From NCBI GenBank assembly GCA_000027065.2, contig FN543093.2, positions 1,244,074-1,308,073 of the forward strand: a DNA stretch of 64,000 bases. Reading direction: 5' to 3'. The notes beneath the pieces were generated by a model that ran no database searches, was not told the DNA's origin, and was given only the letters and a program-made list of their open reading frames with translations. This document shows, one piece after another, positions 26,370-35,244 of this stretch; position 1 is the stretch's first letter; each line of letters opens with the position of its first letter. The translations under genes and the position numbers were made by a program. Origin of the DNA: Cronobacter turicensis z3032. GTDB taxonomy: Bacteria > Pseudomonadota > Gammaproteobacteria > Enterobacterales > Enterobacteriaceae.

Positions 26370-27128
26370 ATGTCTTTCAATATTACAAAGATAATGGCTG
26401 TTTTTTTATGTGGTATTTCCGTGTGCTCAGCCTCAATGACAATTAGCGGTACGCGAATTATATTCCCAGGTAATGAAAAAGAAACTAGTGTCCGTACTAC
26501 CAATAAAGGCAGTCAACCCGCCTTAGTCCAGGTTTGGGTCGATGATGGTAAAGCTGATGCTGATATTAATGCAGTGAAAATACCTTTTGTCGTTACGCCG
26601 CCCGTTTATCGCGTAGAGCCAGGAAGAGGGCAAAGCGTACGTCTCGTTTATGATGGAATGAGCTTACCCCAGGACCGGGAATCGGTTTACTGGTTTAATA
26701 TGCTGGAAATCCCTCCGGCACCTGCTGGCGCGGTGAAGAAAAACCGTCTGGAACTGGCGTTTCGCACGCGAATAAAAATTTTCTTTCGACCACAATCCCT
26801 GTCCAGCAATAGTGAGGGAAGCGTTGATAAACTCCACTGGAAGCTAATTAACGACAATGTAAAAGGCGTTGGGATAGAAGTGACTAACCCCACACCCTAT
26901 TTTTTCTCTTTTGATACGGCGAAATTAAATACGTCGGTGGCTAAAATTGATTTGGCTATGGATATGGTGGCCCCTGGTGCTACTGAAAGATTTTATTCCG
27001 TGAAAAAAATGAACGCCCCGGTATCTGTTAGTTCAGTGACGTTTTGGTTTTTGAATGATTATGGTGCCTCTGTCATGAAGACCCTGAAGCCTGGCGATGG
27101 GGGTTATTTGAGAATTTCTGAAAAATAA
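26370..27128 (+). CDS. Periplasmic fimbrial chaperone (PapD/FimC-like)
   Basis: A 252-residue PapD-like chaperone with a signal peptide (MAVFLCGISVCSAS). The first Ig domain has SGTRIIFPGNEKE with the conserved Arg for pilin C-terminus anchoring, PALVQVWVDD, and the family signature VYWFNMLEIPP with a short F1-G1 loop. The second domain contains AFRTRIKIFFRP. It should hold subunits in the periplasm by donor-strand complementation and deliver them to the usher that follows. It is 90 bases after the major pilin. Confidence 0.92.
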   Translation: MSFNITKIMAVFLCGISVCSASMTISGTRIIFPGNEKETSVRTTNKGSQPALVQVWVDDGKADADINAVKIPFVVTPPVYRVEPGRGQSVRLVYDGMSLPQDRESVYWFNMLEIPPAPAGAVKKNRLELAFRTRIKIFFRPQSLSSNSEGSVDKLHWKLINDNVKGVGIEVTNPTPYFFSFDTAKLNTSVAKIDLAMDMVAPGATERFYSVKKMNAPVSVSSVTFWFLNDYGASVMKTLKPGDGGYLRISEK

Positions 27129-27221
27129 AAACAAGCCAGTAATGCATCCTGTGCCTGAAATTAACTCAGGAATTTACAATGAATATGCCGGAGGTCATTC
27201 TCTTTGGGAGAAGCTAAGATT

Positions 27222-29825
27222 ATGAACAGAATTTATTTTAACCGAGCACACCTTCTTCCATTATTTCAAGGGGTTGTTTTTAATCTTAAACCCTTTATTA
27301 GTATATCCATAACCGCCTTTTCCACACTGGTAATATTTAACGTGGCGGCAAAAGAAACGAATACTGTTACTGGAGCAGAATCGGTTGAATTTAATCAGTC
27401 TTTTATACATGGAAAAAAGTTTGATATCTCCCGTTATGCTGAAGGTAACCCTGTCCCTCCGGGTATCTATAACGTAACGGTAATTGTTAATGGGCAAAAC
27501 CACGGACAGCATGATATTCGTTTCGAGCAATATGCAGCCGAGAAAAATGCCCGCCCCTGTTTGCTTCTCAAACAACTGGAAGAAGCAGGCATTCGCCTGG
27601 AGCGTCCCATTACTGACAAACAACTTGAGGATACCCGTTGTTATCGCTTCGATGAACTGATCCCCAAAAGCCAGGTGAATTATAACCCTGCTGATTTTGA
27701 GCTTACGCTTGAGGTGCCGCAGATAAATTTAATACCCCAACCGCGAGGCTATATCGATCCCAGCCGTTGGGATGCAGGTAGCACAGTGGGATTTTTGGAT
27801 TACAGCAGTAACTTTTACAGCCTCTTTCAGAATGCCAATAATGGCGGAGATGGGGATTCCTGGCAAGGCAACCTCGGTTTATTAACCGGCCTGAATTTTG
27901 CGGGCTGGCGGTTGCGTAAACGCATAAATTCCGACTGGACTAATGACAAAAGCCTCCGTACACAAAATCTGGCAGGTTATGCGCAAACCGATATCACACC
28001 ACTCAAAAGCCAGATGACGCTGGGAGATTCGAATACTTCCGGCGATCTCTTTGACAGCTACAACATTCGGGGCGCGCAGCTTGAATCTGACGAGCGAATG
28101 TTGCCTGAGAGTTTACGTAATTATACCCCAGTGGTGCGCGGTATTGCCGATACAAACGCGAGGGTCAAGATTACTCAGCGTGGCCAGACAATTTATGAAA
28201 CGGTAGTGCCACCGGGTGCGTTTGAAATCACCGATATTGGCGCGATGGGTTATGGCGGCGATCTTGAAATGACCATCATCGAAGCTGATGGCCGTCAGCG
28301 TATTCAGAACATCCCTTTTTCTGCCCCGCCGATGCTTTTACATCAATCGGTTTCGCGCTTCGCGATTTCAGCCGGCAAACTTAAAGATGATGCCGTTCAT
28401 GACGAACCCACCATTTTTCAGAGTGTTTATCACTACGGTTTGACCAGCAATTATACCGTTTACACGGGTTTTCAGATCTCTGGCCACTATTATTCAATGG
28501 CTGTGGGGCATGCAGTGAATACGCCGATCGGCGGAATATCCATGGACATTACCCATGCGAAAAGCGATCTGGCGGATTCAAAAGAGTCCAGCGGCAACAG
28601 TTTTAAAATTGGTTTGACAAAATATGTTAGCCCTACGGACACCAACCTGACGCTGGCTGCTTATCGATATTCCTCTAAAGGCTTTTACAGCTTCAGGGAA
28701 GCCAGCATTGCACGTTCTGGGGATGATGAAGATTACAACGCCAGTGATTACCGCACCCGGCAGCGTCTGACGGCAAACATTTCGCAGTCGCTCTGGAGTG
28801 GCAGCTTTATCAACTTTAGCGCCAGTATTTACCGCTACTGGAATAATAGGGAAGCCTCAAAACAGTACTCCGTTTCCTGGACACAGGCGCAGCGCTATTT
28901 TTCCTGGACGCTTAGCGCGATGAGAACGCGTGATGAAGATGATAATTATGACGATACGTATATGGTTACCATCAATGTTCCTTTAGGCCGGGGGGCGAAT
29001 GAAAAACCGCTCTTTAACTCGTTATATTCGACAGTATCAAATACTGATTCCGGGGATTCTCTTTGGCAGCTTAATGCCACCGGAACCCAGGGCCAACAAA
29101 ATGAAATTAACTATGGTATTGGCACAACGATTAATAAAAATGACGATACGCCCAGTGAGGAGCAGCTAAGAGGAAATATTAGTTACGATTCACCAGTAGG
29201 GCAGTTCTCAGCTACGGCCTCAATGAACAACCGCTCAGCGCGCCAGCTATCAGCAACGGCGAACGGTAGCCTGGTTGCGCATAAAGGTGGGATTACCGCA
29301 GGCCCGTCGATTGGCGACTATCCATTTGCTGTTATTGGTGTGCCGGGTGGCGAAGGCGCAAAAGTCTTTAACGGACATGGCGCAAAAGTAGACGGTGCTG
29401 GTTATGCGATTGTTCCGTCCCTGACGCCCTATCAGGAAAATATTGTCTCGATCGATTATTCCGGCTTACCAGATACGGTTGATGTTCTGGAAAACCAAAA
29501 AACGGTAGTTCCTCGTATGGGATCGGCAATTACGGTGGATATGAAAACCCTTGTCGGGCGTCCAATGATACTGATTGTTAAAGATGCTGCCGGGCAATTT
29601 TTACCAATAGGCGCACAAATTGTTGATGATAAAAATGTAAGCCAAAGCATTATTGGTCAGGGCGGTATGGCATTCGTGCGAGGATGGGATCCGGAAAAAC
29701 AACAACTTTATACCGAATGGGACAAAAATAAATGCCTCGTAAGAACGACGGGTACGAAACAATATGCGCATGATCTACCGGAAGGCAAAATCGTGCAGAT
29801 GGAGGTGACATGTATACCGCAATAA
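27222..29825 (+). CDS. Outer-membrane fimbrial usher
   Basis: An 867-residue FimD/PapC-type usher. It has an N-terminal chaperone-binding domain (VEFNQSFIHG, then GNPVPPGIYNVTVIVNG), a 24-strand barrel with plug region (VVRGIADTNARVKITQRGQTIYETVVPPGAFEI) and the C-terminal domains (GGMAFVRGWDPEKQQLYTEWD). I use the ATG at 27222, which has GGGAGAAG upstream, not the frame start 18 bases earlier. It overlaps the next pilin gene by 16 bases, so both belong to one message. A signal sequence is present but long (about 45 residues), which is common among ushers. Confidence 0.92.
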   Translation: MNRIYFNRAHLLPLFQGVVFNLKPFISISITAFSTLVIFNVAAKETNTVTGAESVEFNQSFIHGKKFDISRYAEGNPVPPGIYNVTVIVNGQNHGQHDIRFEQYAAEKNARPCLLLKQLEEAGIRLERPITDKQLEDTRCYRFDELIPKSQVNYNPADFELTLEVPQINLIPQPRGYIDPSRWDAGSTVGFLDYSSNFYSLFQNANNGGDGDSWQGNLGLLTGLNFAGWRLRKRINSDWTNDKSLRTQNLAGYAQTDITPLKSQMTLGDSNTSGDLFDSYNIRGAQLESDERMLPESLRNYTPVVRGIADTNARVKITQRGQTIYETVVPPGAFEITDIGAMGYGGDLEMTIIEADGRQRIQNIPFSAPPMLLHQSVSRFAISAGKLKDDAVHDEPTIFQSVYHYGLTSNYTVYTGFQISGHYYSMAVGHAVNTPIGGISMDITHAKSDLADSKESSGNSFKIGLTKYVSPTDTNLTLAAYRYSSKGFYSFREASIARSGDDEDYNASDYRTRQRLTANISQSLWSGSFINFSASIYRYWNNREASKQYSVSWTQAQRYFSWTLSAMRTRDEDDNYDDTYMVTINVPLGRGANEKPLFNSLYSTVSNTDSGDSLWQLNATGTQGQQNEINYGIGTTINKNDDTPSEEQLRGNISYDSPVGQFSATASMNNRSARQLSATANGSLVAHKGGITAGPSIGDYPFAVIGVPGGEGAKVFNGHGAKVDGAGYAIVPSLTPYQENIVSIDYSGLPDTVDVLENQKTVVPRMGSAITVDMKTLVGRPMILIVKDAAGQFLPIGAQIVDDKNVSQSIIGQGGMAFVRGWDPEKQQLYTEWDKNKCLVRTTGTKQYAHDLPEGKIVQMEVTCIPQ

Positions 29826-30406
29826 TGTCATATCGTTTAATACGCGCTTTATCTGAAGCAGGTTTGCTACTGATACTTTTCTGTTATGCCGGTTTTTGTT
29901 TCGCGGATAAATGCGTGAATGCTGGCGACTGCAAAATAAATGTTTCTTTTACTGGTAGTTATATGGAAGAAACGTGTGGCGTCAGCATAAATAATGCTTC
30001 TTCATCCGAGACGGTTACGTTGCCAGTATTGTCAACCACTGTATTGCAAAAAGCAGGCGCTGAGGCGGGAAGCCAACAGTTTTCCGTGACGCTTACCCAT
30101 TGCCCGATTGATAAATCAGTGATGTTGAGATTTGTGAATGATAACGGTTTTGCTGACGTAAAAACCGGTAATCTGATTAACGAAGCCGGAACCGGTTATA
30201 GCGAAAACGTTCAGGTCAGGCTACGTAAAGCCGATGGTACTCAAATGATCATTAACGATGAGAACAGTACTCAGGAGTACCTTATCCCGGCAACCGGGGA
30301 TGATATTACGCACTACTACATTGCTGCCTACTATGCATCCGGGTCGGGTAACGTTACCCCAGGCGAAGTCGGTACGCTTGCAAATATAGACATAATTTAT
30401 AAATAA
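29810..30406 (+). CDS. Minor fimbrial subunit
   Basis: A 198-residue pilin with an N-terminal signal segment (LLLILFCYAGFCFA) and pilin core: FTGSYMEETCGVSI, the disulfide partner LTHCPID, and a C-terminal IDIIYK strand. The start with GGAGG 5 bases before ATG lies inside the usher gene, so it is translationally coupled. It closely parallels the major pilin in the LPVLSTTVLQKAGAEAGS region, so the two look like diverged duplicates. It is the last fimbrial gene before tssB, and it is a single-domain subunit, not an adhesin. Confidence 0.82.
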   Translation: MYTAIMSYRLIRALSEAGLLLILFCYAGFCFADKCVNAGDCKINVSFTGSYMEETCGVSINNASSSETVTLPVLSTTVLQKAGAEAGSQQFSVTLTHCPIDKSVMLRFVNDNGFADVKTGNLINEAGTGYSENVQVRLRKADGTQMIINDENSTQEYLIPATGDDITHYYIAAYYASGSGNVTPGEVGTLANIDIIYK

Positions 30407-30502
30407 CGACGCTTATGAAAATGCGTTCTTATTTTTAGAGGGTTGCAACATAAGGCTTTAACTATTTTTATTGCTGTTAACCGGATAGGGATGAAGGTAT
30501 AT

Positions 30503-31032
30503 ATGGTAAGTAAAAGTAACTCACAAAAATTTATTGCACGGAACCGGGCGCCACGCGTACAGATTGAGTACGATGTGGAAATATACGGTAGTGAAAAAAG
30601 ATTGAACTCCCCTTTGTTATGGGGGTGCTGGCTGATTTATCGGGTAAGCCTCTGGAGCCGCTGCCTGCGGTCGCAGATAGAAAGTTCCTGGATATCGATA
30701 TCGATAATTTCGATGAACGCATGAAGGCAATGAAACCTCGTGTGGCTATCTGTGTTCCGAACACGCTTTCCGGCGAAGGGCAACTGATGGTGGATATTTC
30801 TTTTGAAAGCATGGATGACTTTTCTCCGGATGCCATTGCGAAAAAAGTTGAGCCTTTAGCTCAATTACTGGAAGCACGGACGCAATTAGCCACGTTGCAA
30901 ACTTATATGGATGGTAAAGCCGGCGCAGAAGGGCTGGTAATGCAATTGCTGAATGATAAATCTTTACTGAAAACATTAGCTTCCTCGCCGAAGCCGCAAC
31001 AGGCTTCAGCTGAAATCGAGCGGGAAGAGTAA
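30503..31032 (+). pseudogene. tssB: tssB sheath gene with a one-base frameshift
   Basis: The frame from ATG 30503 (GAAGG upstream) gives the normal TssB N-terminus, MVSKSNSQKFIARNRAP, then VQIEYDVEIYGSEK. At an A6 run (30594-30599) the sequence shifts: the rest of TssB (MGVLADLSGKPLEPLP to the end at 31032) is in the -1 frame. One extra A would give GSEKKIELPFVMGVLADL, exactly the family sequence, and a 176-residue protein. As given, translation ends after 73 residues. TssB and TssC form the contractile sheath, so a true lesion would disable the T6SS. Sequencing error in a homopolymer, or tRNA slippage on AAA-AAG, are alternatives. Confidence 0.85.
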
Positions 31033-31048
31033 GCGGAGATAACGGAAT

Positions 31049-32551
31049 ATGTCTATGAGTCAAACACAGCAATCCCACAACGCCGCTGCGTCTGCCGTTG
31101 AAATCGATGATTTTAATGCGCTGCTTGCAAGAGAATTTAAACCACGTTCGGATCAGACTCGCTCTGCCGTTGAAGGGGCCGTCAAAACGCTGGCGGAGCA
31201 GGCGCTGGTTAATGCCGTCACGCTATCTGATGATGCCTACAAGTGCATTGCATCAATCATTGCGGAAATTGACAGAAAACTCTCTGAGCAAATCAACCTT
31301 ATTTTACATCACGACGAGTTTCAGACGCTGGAGAGCGCCTGGCGTGGCCTGCATTATCTGGTCACCCATACTGAAACAGACGAAAAGTTAAAGTTACGCT
31401 TTCTGGATATTTCCAAAACCGACCTGCGCCGTACGATGAAACGCTATAAAGGCGTCGCATGGGATCAGAGCCCGCTATTTAAAAAAGTCTATGAAGAAGA
31501 GTACGGGCAGTTGGGCGGCGAGCCCTACGGCTGTCTGGTTGCCGATTATTATTTCGATCACAGCGCGCCTGATGTCGATCTCCTGGCCTCGCTCGCTAAA
31601 GTGGCGGCCTCTGCGCATGTTCCCTTTATTACCGGCGCTTCGCCATCCGTGCTGCAGATGGAATCCTGGCAGGAGCTTTCCAACCCTCGCGATCTGACAA
31701 AAATCTTCACGCAGAATCTTGAGTATGCGGCCTGGAATTCACTGCGCCTGGCGGAAGATTCTCGCTATATCGGTCTTGCCATGCCGCGTTTCCTGGCCCG
31801 TTTGCCCTACGGCATTCGCACCAATCCGGTTGACGAGTTTCATTTTGAAGAAACGACTGACGGCGCAGACCATTCAAAATATGTCTGGTCAAATGCCGCC
31901 TATGCGATGGCTGTTAATATCAACCGTTCCTTTAAAGAATATGGCTGGTGTACGCTCATTCGCGGCGTTGAAAGCGGCGGTGTCGTGGAAGGGTTGCCGT
32001 GCCATACCTTCCCGACAGACGATGGCGGCATTGACATGAAGTGCCCGACGGAAATTGCTATATCTGATCGTCGCGAAGCTGAGCTCGCCAAAAATGGTTT
32101 TATTCCGCTCGTGCATCGTAAAAATACGGATTATGCCGCTTTTATTGGCGCACAGTCTTTGCAAAAACCTGCTGAATATTATGATGCAGACGCTACTGCC
32201 AATGCGAATTTATCGGCGCGTTTACCCTATATGTTCGCCTGCTCGCGTTTTGCGCATTATTTGAAATGTATCGTTCGCGATAAAATCGGTACTTTTAAAG
32301 AGCGCGACGATATGCAGCGCTGGCTGAATGACTGGATCATGAATTATGTCGACGCCGATCCCACTAACTCATCGTTAGAAACGAAATCGCGCCGTCCGCT
32401 CGCCGCCGCGGAAGTTATTGTGGAGGATGTGGAAGGAAATCCGGGTTATTACCAGGCGAAATTCTTTTTACGTCCTCATTTCCAGCTTGAAGGCTTAACG
32501 GTGTCATTACGCATGGTCGCGAAACTGCCGTCGTTGAAACATGTTGCCTGA
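31049..32551 (+). CDS. tssC: T6SS sheath large subunit TssC
   Basis: A 500-residue TssC (EvpB family). Core motifs are present: HHDEFQTLESAWRGLHYLV, then DISKTDLRRTMKRY, YEEEYGQLGGEPYGCLVADY, MPRFLARLPYG, and the C-terminal PGYYQAKFFLRPHFQLEGL. It pairs with TssB to form the contracting sheath. It begins 16 bases after tssB, with GGAG upstream, and its reading frame is intact although that of tssB is not. Confidence 0.95.
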   Translation: MSMSQTQQSHNAAASAVEIDDFNALLAREFKPRSDQTRSAVEGAVKTLAEQALVNAVTLSDDAYKCIASIIAEIDRKLSEQINLILHHDEFQTLESAWRGLHYLVTHTETDEKLKLRFLDISKTDLRRTMKRYKGVAWDQSPLFKKVYEEEYGQLGGEPYGCLVADYYFDHSAPDVDLLASLAKVAASAHVPFITGASPSVLQMESWQELSNPRDLTKIFTQNLEYAAWNSLRLAEDSRYIGLAMPRFLARLPYGIRTNPVDEFHFEETTDGADHSKYVWSNAAYAMAVNINRSFKEYGWCTLIRGVESGGVVEGLPCHTFPTDDGGIDMKCPTEIAISDRREAELAKNGFIPLVHRKNTDYAAFIGAQSLQKPAEYYDADATANANLSARLPYMFACSRFAHYLKCIVRDKIGTFKERDDMQRWLNDWIMNYVDADPTNSSLETKSRRPLAAAEVIVEDVEGNPGYYQAKFFLRPHFQLEGLTVSLRMVAKLPSLKHVA

Positions 32552-32710
32552 TATTCAGCATCATAGTAGCCGGTAAGCCGGGAAGTTTCATAACAGCAAG
32601 TATGACAGGAATAAAAAACAGGTTGATGCTACCTGTAATGGGCCTCATCGCTTGTTTTTTAAGGTGGCGTTATTCGCCATATATATCTAACCGTGCTCAA
32701 GAGGAATGAT

Positions 32711-33196
32711 ATGGCACAGGATATGTTTATTAAAATTGATGGTATCGAAGGGGAGTCTTTAGATGCCACTCATAAGAATGAAATTCAGGTTCTGGCATGG
32801 CACTGGAGTGTTTCGCAGCACTCTAATATGCATAGCGGTTCCGGTGGGGGCTCCGGTAAAGCGACCGTGGCTGACTTCTGCTTTGAGCACTATGTGGATA
32901 AAGCTACGCCTAATCTGGTGAGTTACTGCCTGACCGGCAAGCATATTAAAAATATTCAGTTTGTTATTCGTAAAGCGGGCGGCGATCCGCTGGAATATCT
33001 GCTTATCAAATTCACTGATGTCATTATTACTGGCGTGGATGTTATGGGTTCGCTGGAAGATGAAACGCGGCCGCGTGAATCGGTACGCTTCTCGTTTACC
33101 AAAATGACTGAAGATTATGTGATGCAGAATGCAGAAGGTCAGAAAGCGGGTGTTATTTCTGCCAGCTATGACGTTAAAGCTAACCTGCACGGCTAA
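32711..33196 (+). CDS. hcp: Hcp (TssD) tube protein
   Basis: A 161-residue Hcp, the hexameric ring that stacks into the T6SS inner tube and carries small effectors. Motifs are MFIKIDGIEGESLDATHKNEI, VLAWHWSV, and PRESVRFSFTKM. The start at 32711 has AGAGGAA upstream; the longer frame adds 6 unlikely residues. It is followed by a clear terminator, so hcp ends the first transcript of the right arm, as often seen for this highly expressed gene. Confidence 0.95.
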   Translation: MAQDMFIKIDGIEGESLDATHKNEIQVLAWHWSVSQHSNMHSGSGGGSGKATVADFCFEHYVDKATPNLVSYCLTGKHIKNIQFVIRKAGGDPLEYLLIKFTDVIITGVDVMGSLEDETRPRESVRFSFTKMTEDYVMQNAEGQKAGVISASYDVKANLHG

Positions 33197-33213
33197 TTAA
33201 GGCCGCAAGGGCT

Positions 33214-33245
33214 AAAACTTGCCGTTAACTGACGGCAAGTTTTTA
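33214..33245 (+). terminator. Rho-independent terminator after hcp
   Basis: A 9-bp perfect stem (ACTTGCCGT / ACGGCAAGT) with a T run, 18 bases after the hcp stop. The downstream genes from tssJ on need readthrough or their own promoter. Confidence 0.85.
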
Positions 33246-33261
33246 CGCCTGAGAGGTATTT

Positions 33262-33336
33262 ATGGCGATCAGTATTCATTACGTAATAAGACATGGCTCA
33301 ATAAACATGCCTGATTTAATGGGTTATTTCGAATGA
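33262..33336 (+). CDS. Possible 24-aa leader peptide coupled to tssJ
   Basis: A short ATG frame with GAGAGG six bases upstream encodes 24 residues (MAISIHYVIRHGSIN, then MPDLMGYFE). Its TGA stop overlaps the tssJ ATG (ATGA), so it could couple tssJ translation. Nothing about the peptide is recognised; it may equally be chance. Confidence 0.25.
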   Translation: MAISIHYVIRHGSINMPDLMGYFE

Positions 33337-33911
33337 TGACTGACTGGAACTTATTTGTCCGGGCGGCAGAGCTTCACCACCCCAGCCCATCTGGCTGGCG
33401 GGCTTGTCTGTTTATCGCGCTGGGCATGATATCGGCGTGTCGGTCCACACCGCCCGACGCCAAAGAAAATAAGGTAGCGCTAACACTGGTTGCTGGCGCG
33501 AATATGAATCCGAATGTGCGTGGCGTGGCGAGTCCGCTGAAAGTTTTTGTTTATGCGCTTACTCACGATGAAGCGTTTCTGGACGCGGGTTACCTGACGA
33601 TTACCGGTTCACCCGATCCTGAATTAAAAAAAGAGATGCATCAATTATGGGAAGGCATTTTACGCCCGGGTGAGACAAAGCACATCACCGTCGCGGTGGA
33701 CGATACGACTCATGCGCTCGGCATTGTTGCCGCTTATCGGGACATTCAAAAGGCGCAGTGGAGCGAGACGTATCGCCTGACTGAAAAGCAGCCGCCCGCC
33801 TGGTATCAGTCGCTCTGGCCATGGCAGACCGAGGCGCCAGCGCCAACTGTCAACGTCAGCTTCGATAAATTACATATCACTATCAATGGATTGAACCGTG
33901 AGAACGAATAA
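33333..33911 (+). CDS. tssJ: T6SS outer-membrane lipoprotein TssJ
   Basis: A 192-residue TssJ. The lipobox lies late (ISAC, Cys at about 36) after a hydrophilic lead of about 20 residues, which suggests that the annotated start may be extended. The mature domain has the transthyretin-like TssJ pattern: ASPLKVFVYALTHDEAFLDAGY, then LRPGETKHITVAVDD and IVAAYRDIQKAQWSETY. It anchors the TssJLM complex to the outer membrane by binding TssM. It overlaps tssK by 14 bases. Confidence 0.88.
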   Translation: MMTDWNLFVRAAELHHPSPSGWRACLFIALGMISACRSTPPDAKENKVALTLVAGANMNPNVRGVASPLKVFVYALTHDEAFLDAGYLTITGSPDPELKKEMHQLWEGILRPGETKHITVAVDDTTHALGIVAAYRDIQKAQWSETYRLTEKQPPAWYQSLWPWQTEAPAPTVNVSFDKLHITINGLNRENE

Positions 33912-35244
33912 AGTCATTTGGAGTGAAGGTCTGTTTTTACGCCCGCAACTGTTTCAGCAGCAGGAGCGTTATCTGGAATATTTCTCGCATAAGCGAGCCG
34001 CCACCATAACTCCCTTTTTCTGGGGTTTTTCGCGTTACAGCATTGATAAAGAAGCGCTCGCCTATGGCAAGCTCGTTCTGCATTCGGGCAGCGGCGTTTT
34101 CCCCGACGGCACGCCTTTCGATATTCCGGAGCATGTTTCTCCACCGGAGCCGTTAACGATCCGTCCCGAGCATTTAGGGCAACGACTCTTTCTGGCCGTG
34201 CCGCTGCGGCTTGATAACAGCGATGAAACCATTTTTGATGAGCACGATGTCAGTTCGCTTGCGCGCTTTTGTGCCTTTGAAACGCAGCTGACCGACGCCA
34301 ATGCTATTCGTCAGGGGCCAAAGCCGGTCCAGATGGGGCGTCTTCGCCTGATGCTGACGCCTGAAAGCGAGATGACGGAGTCCTGGATTGGTTTGCCGCT
34401 GGCACGCATTCGCGCCATCCAGCCGGATGGCAGCGTGTTATTGCATGAACAGGACTATATCCCGCCGGTCACCAGCTGCGCGGCGAGCGCGCTGCTTGTT
34501 GAATGGGTAACGCATCTTAACGGGCTCGTTAAATTGCGCGCCGAAATGCTGGCAGGCAGGCTCTCGAATAGCGATGGCAAAGCCAGCGCCAGCGCGGAAA
34601 TCGTCGATTACCTGTTGCTGCAAATCTTTAATAAATACGAACCGGTGTTGGATCATCTGCGTCACGTACCGGAGCTCCCGCCGATTGCCCTGTATCAGGA
34701 GCTGGCGAAGTTCGCCGGTGAATTGTCCACTTTTATTCGCACCAAAACGCGGCGACCGCGACCAGCGCCAGGCTATGACCATGCGCAGTTGTACCCCAGC
34801 ATTCGGCCGTTAGTCGATGATGTTCATGAGTTACTGAATCAAATATTGATTCGCGCCGGGCAGATTATTCCTCTGCATGCGAAAGGTAATGGTGTCTGGA
34901 GCGCGGCGGTTCTGCCTGGTGAACTGCGTACTTTCTCAAACCTGGTACTGGCGGTGAATGCGCAACTGCCGGCTGATGTTTTACAACAGCATTTTTCCGC
35001 ACAGGTAAAAATTAGCGCGCCTCAGCAGTTGCATGAACTGGTGCGGTCGCATTTGCCCGGTCTTGAGCTGCTGGCGCTCCCGGTACCGCCGCGACAGATC
35101 CCCTATAACGCAGGGCATGTCTATTTCGAGCTACAAAAAAGCGGCGCCTTCTGGGAGGCCATCGCGGTTACCGGCGCGCTGGCCATGCATGTTGCCGGTG
35201 AATTCCCTGGTCTCAAAATGGAGTTGTGGGGGATCCGTGACTGA
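33898..35244 (+). CDS. tssK: T6SS baseplate connector TssK
   Basis: A 448-residue TssK that links the baseplate wedges to TssL-TssM. The N-terminal signature VIWSEGLFLRPQLFQQQERYLE is diagnostic, followed by DGTPFDIP, and the C-terminal receptor-binding region (NAGHVYFELQKSGAFWEAI). Overlap with tssJ (14 bases) and with tssL (TGATG) shows a coupled tssJKLM block. Confidence 0.94.
   Translation: MRTNKVIWSEGLFLRPQLFQQQERYLEYFSHKRAATITPFFWGFSRYSIDKEALAYGKLVLHSGSGVFPDGTPFDIPEHVSPPEPLTIRPEHLGQRLFLAVPLRLDNSDETIFDEHDVSSLARFCAFETQLTDANAIRQGPKPVQMGRLRLMLTPESEMTESWIGLPLARIRAIQPDGSVLLHEQDYIPPVTSCAASALLVEWVTHLNGLVKLRAEMLAGRLSNSDGKASASAEIVDYLLLQIFNKYEPVLDHLRHVPELPPIALYQELAKFAGELSTFIRTKTRRPRPAPGYDHAQLYPSIRPLVDDVHELLNQILIRAGQIIPLHAKGNGVWSAAVLPGELRTFSNLVLAVNAQLPADVLQQHFSAQVKISAPQQLHELVRSHLPGLELLALPVPPRQIPYNAGHVYFELQKSGAFWEAIAVTGALAMHVAGEFPGLKMELWGIRD

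Noticed and set aside
30594..30600. Programmed -1 frameshift in tssB of the dnaX type
   Set aside because: The zero-frame codons are GAA AAA AGA, not the A AAA AAG register with tandem slippage, and no stimulatory stem-loop or upstream Shine-Dalgarno motif is evident. Kept only as an alternative; deletion or sequence error is more likely.
32602..32709. 35-codon frame just before hcp
   Set aside because: No good ribosome-binding site and no recognisable product; it runs into the hcp ribosome-binding site. Probably chance.
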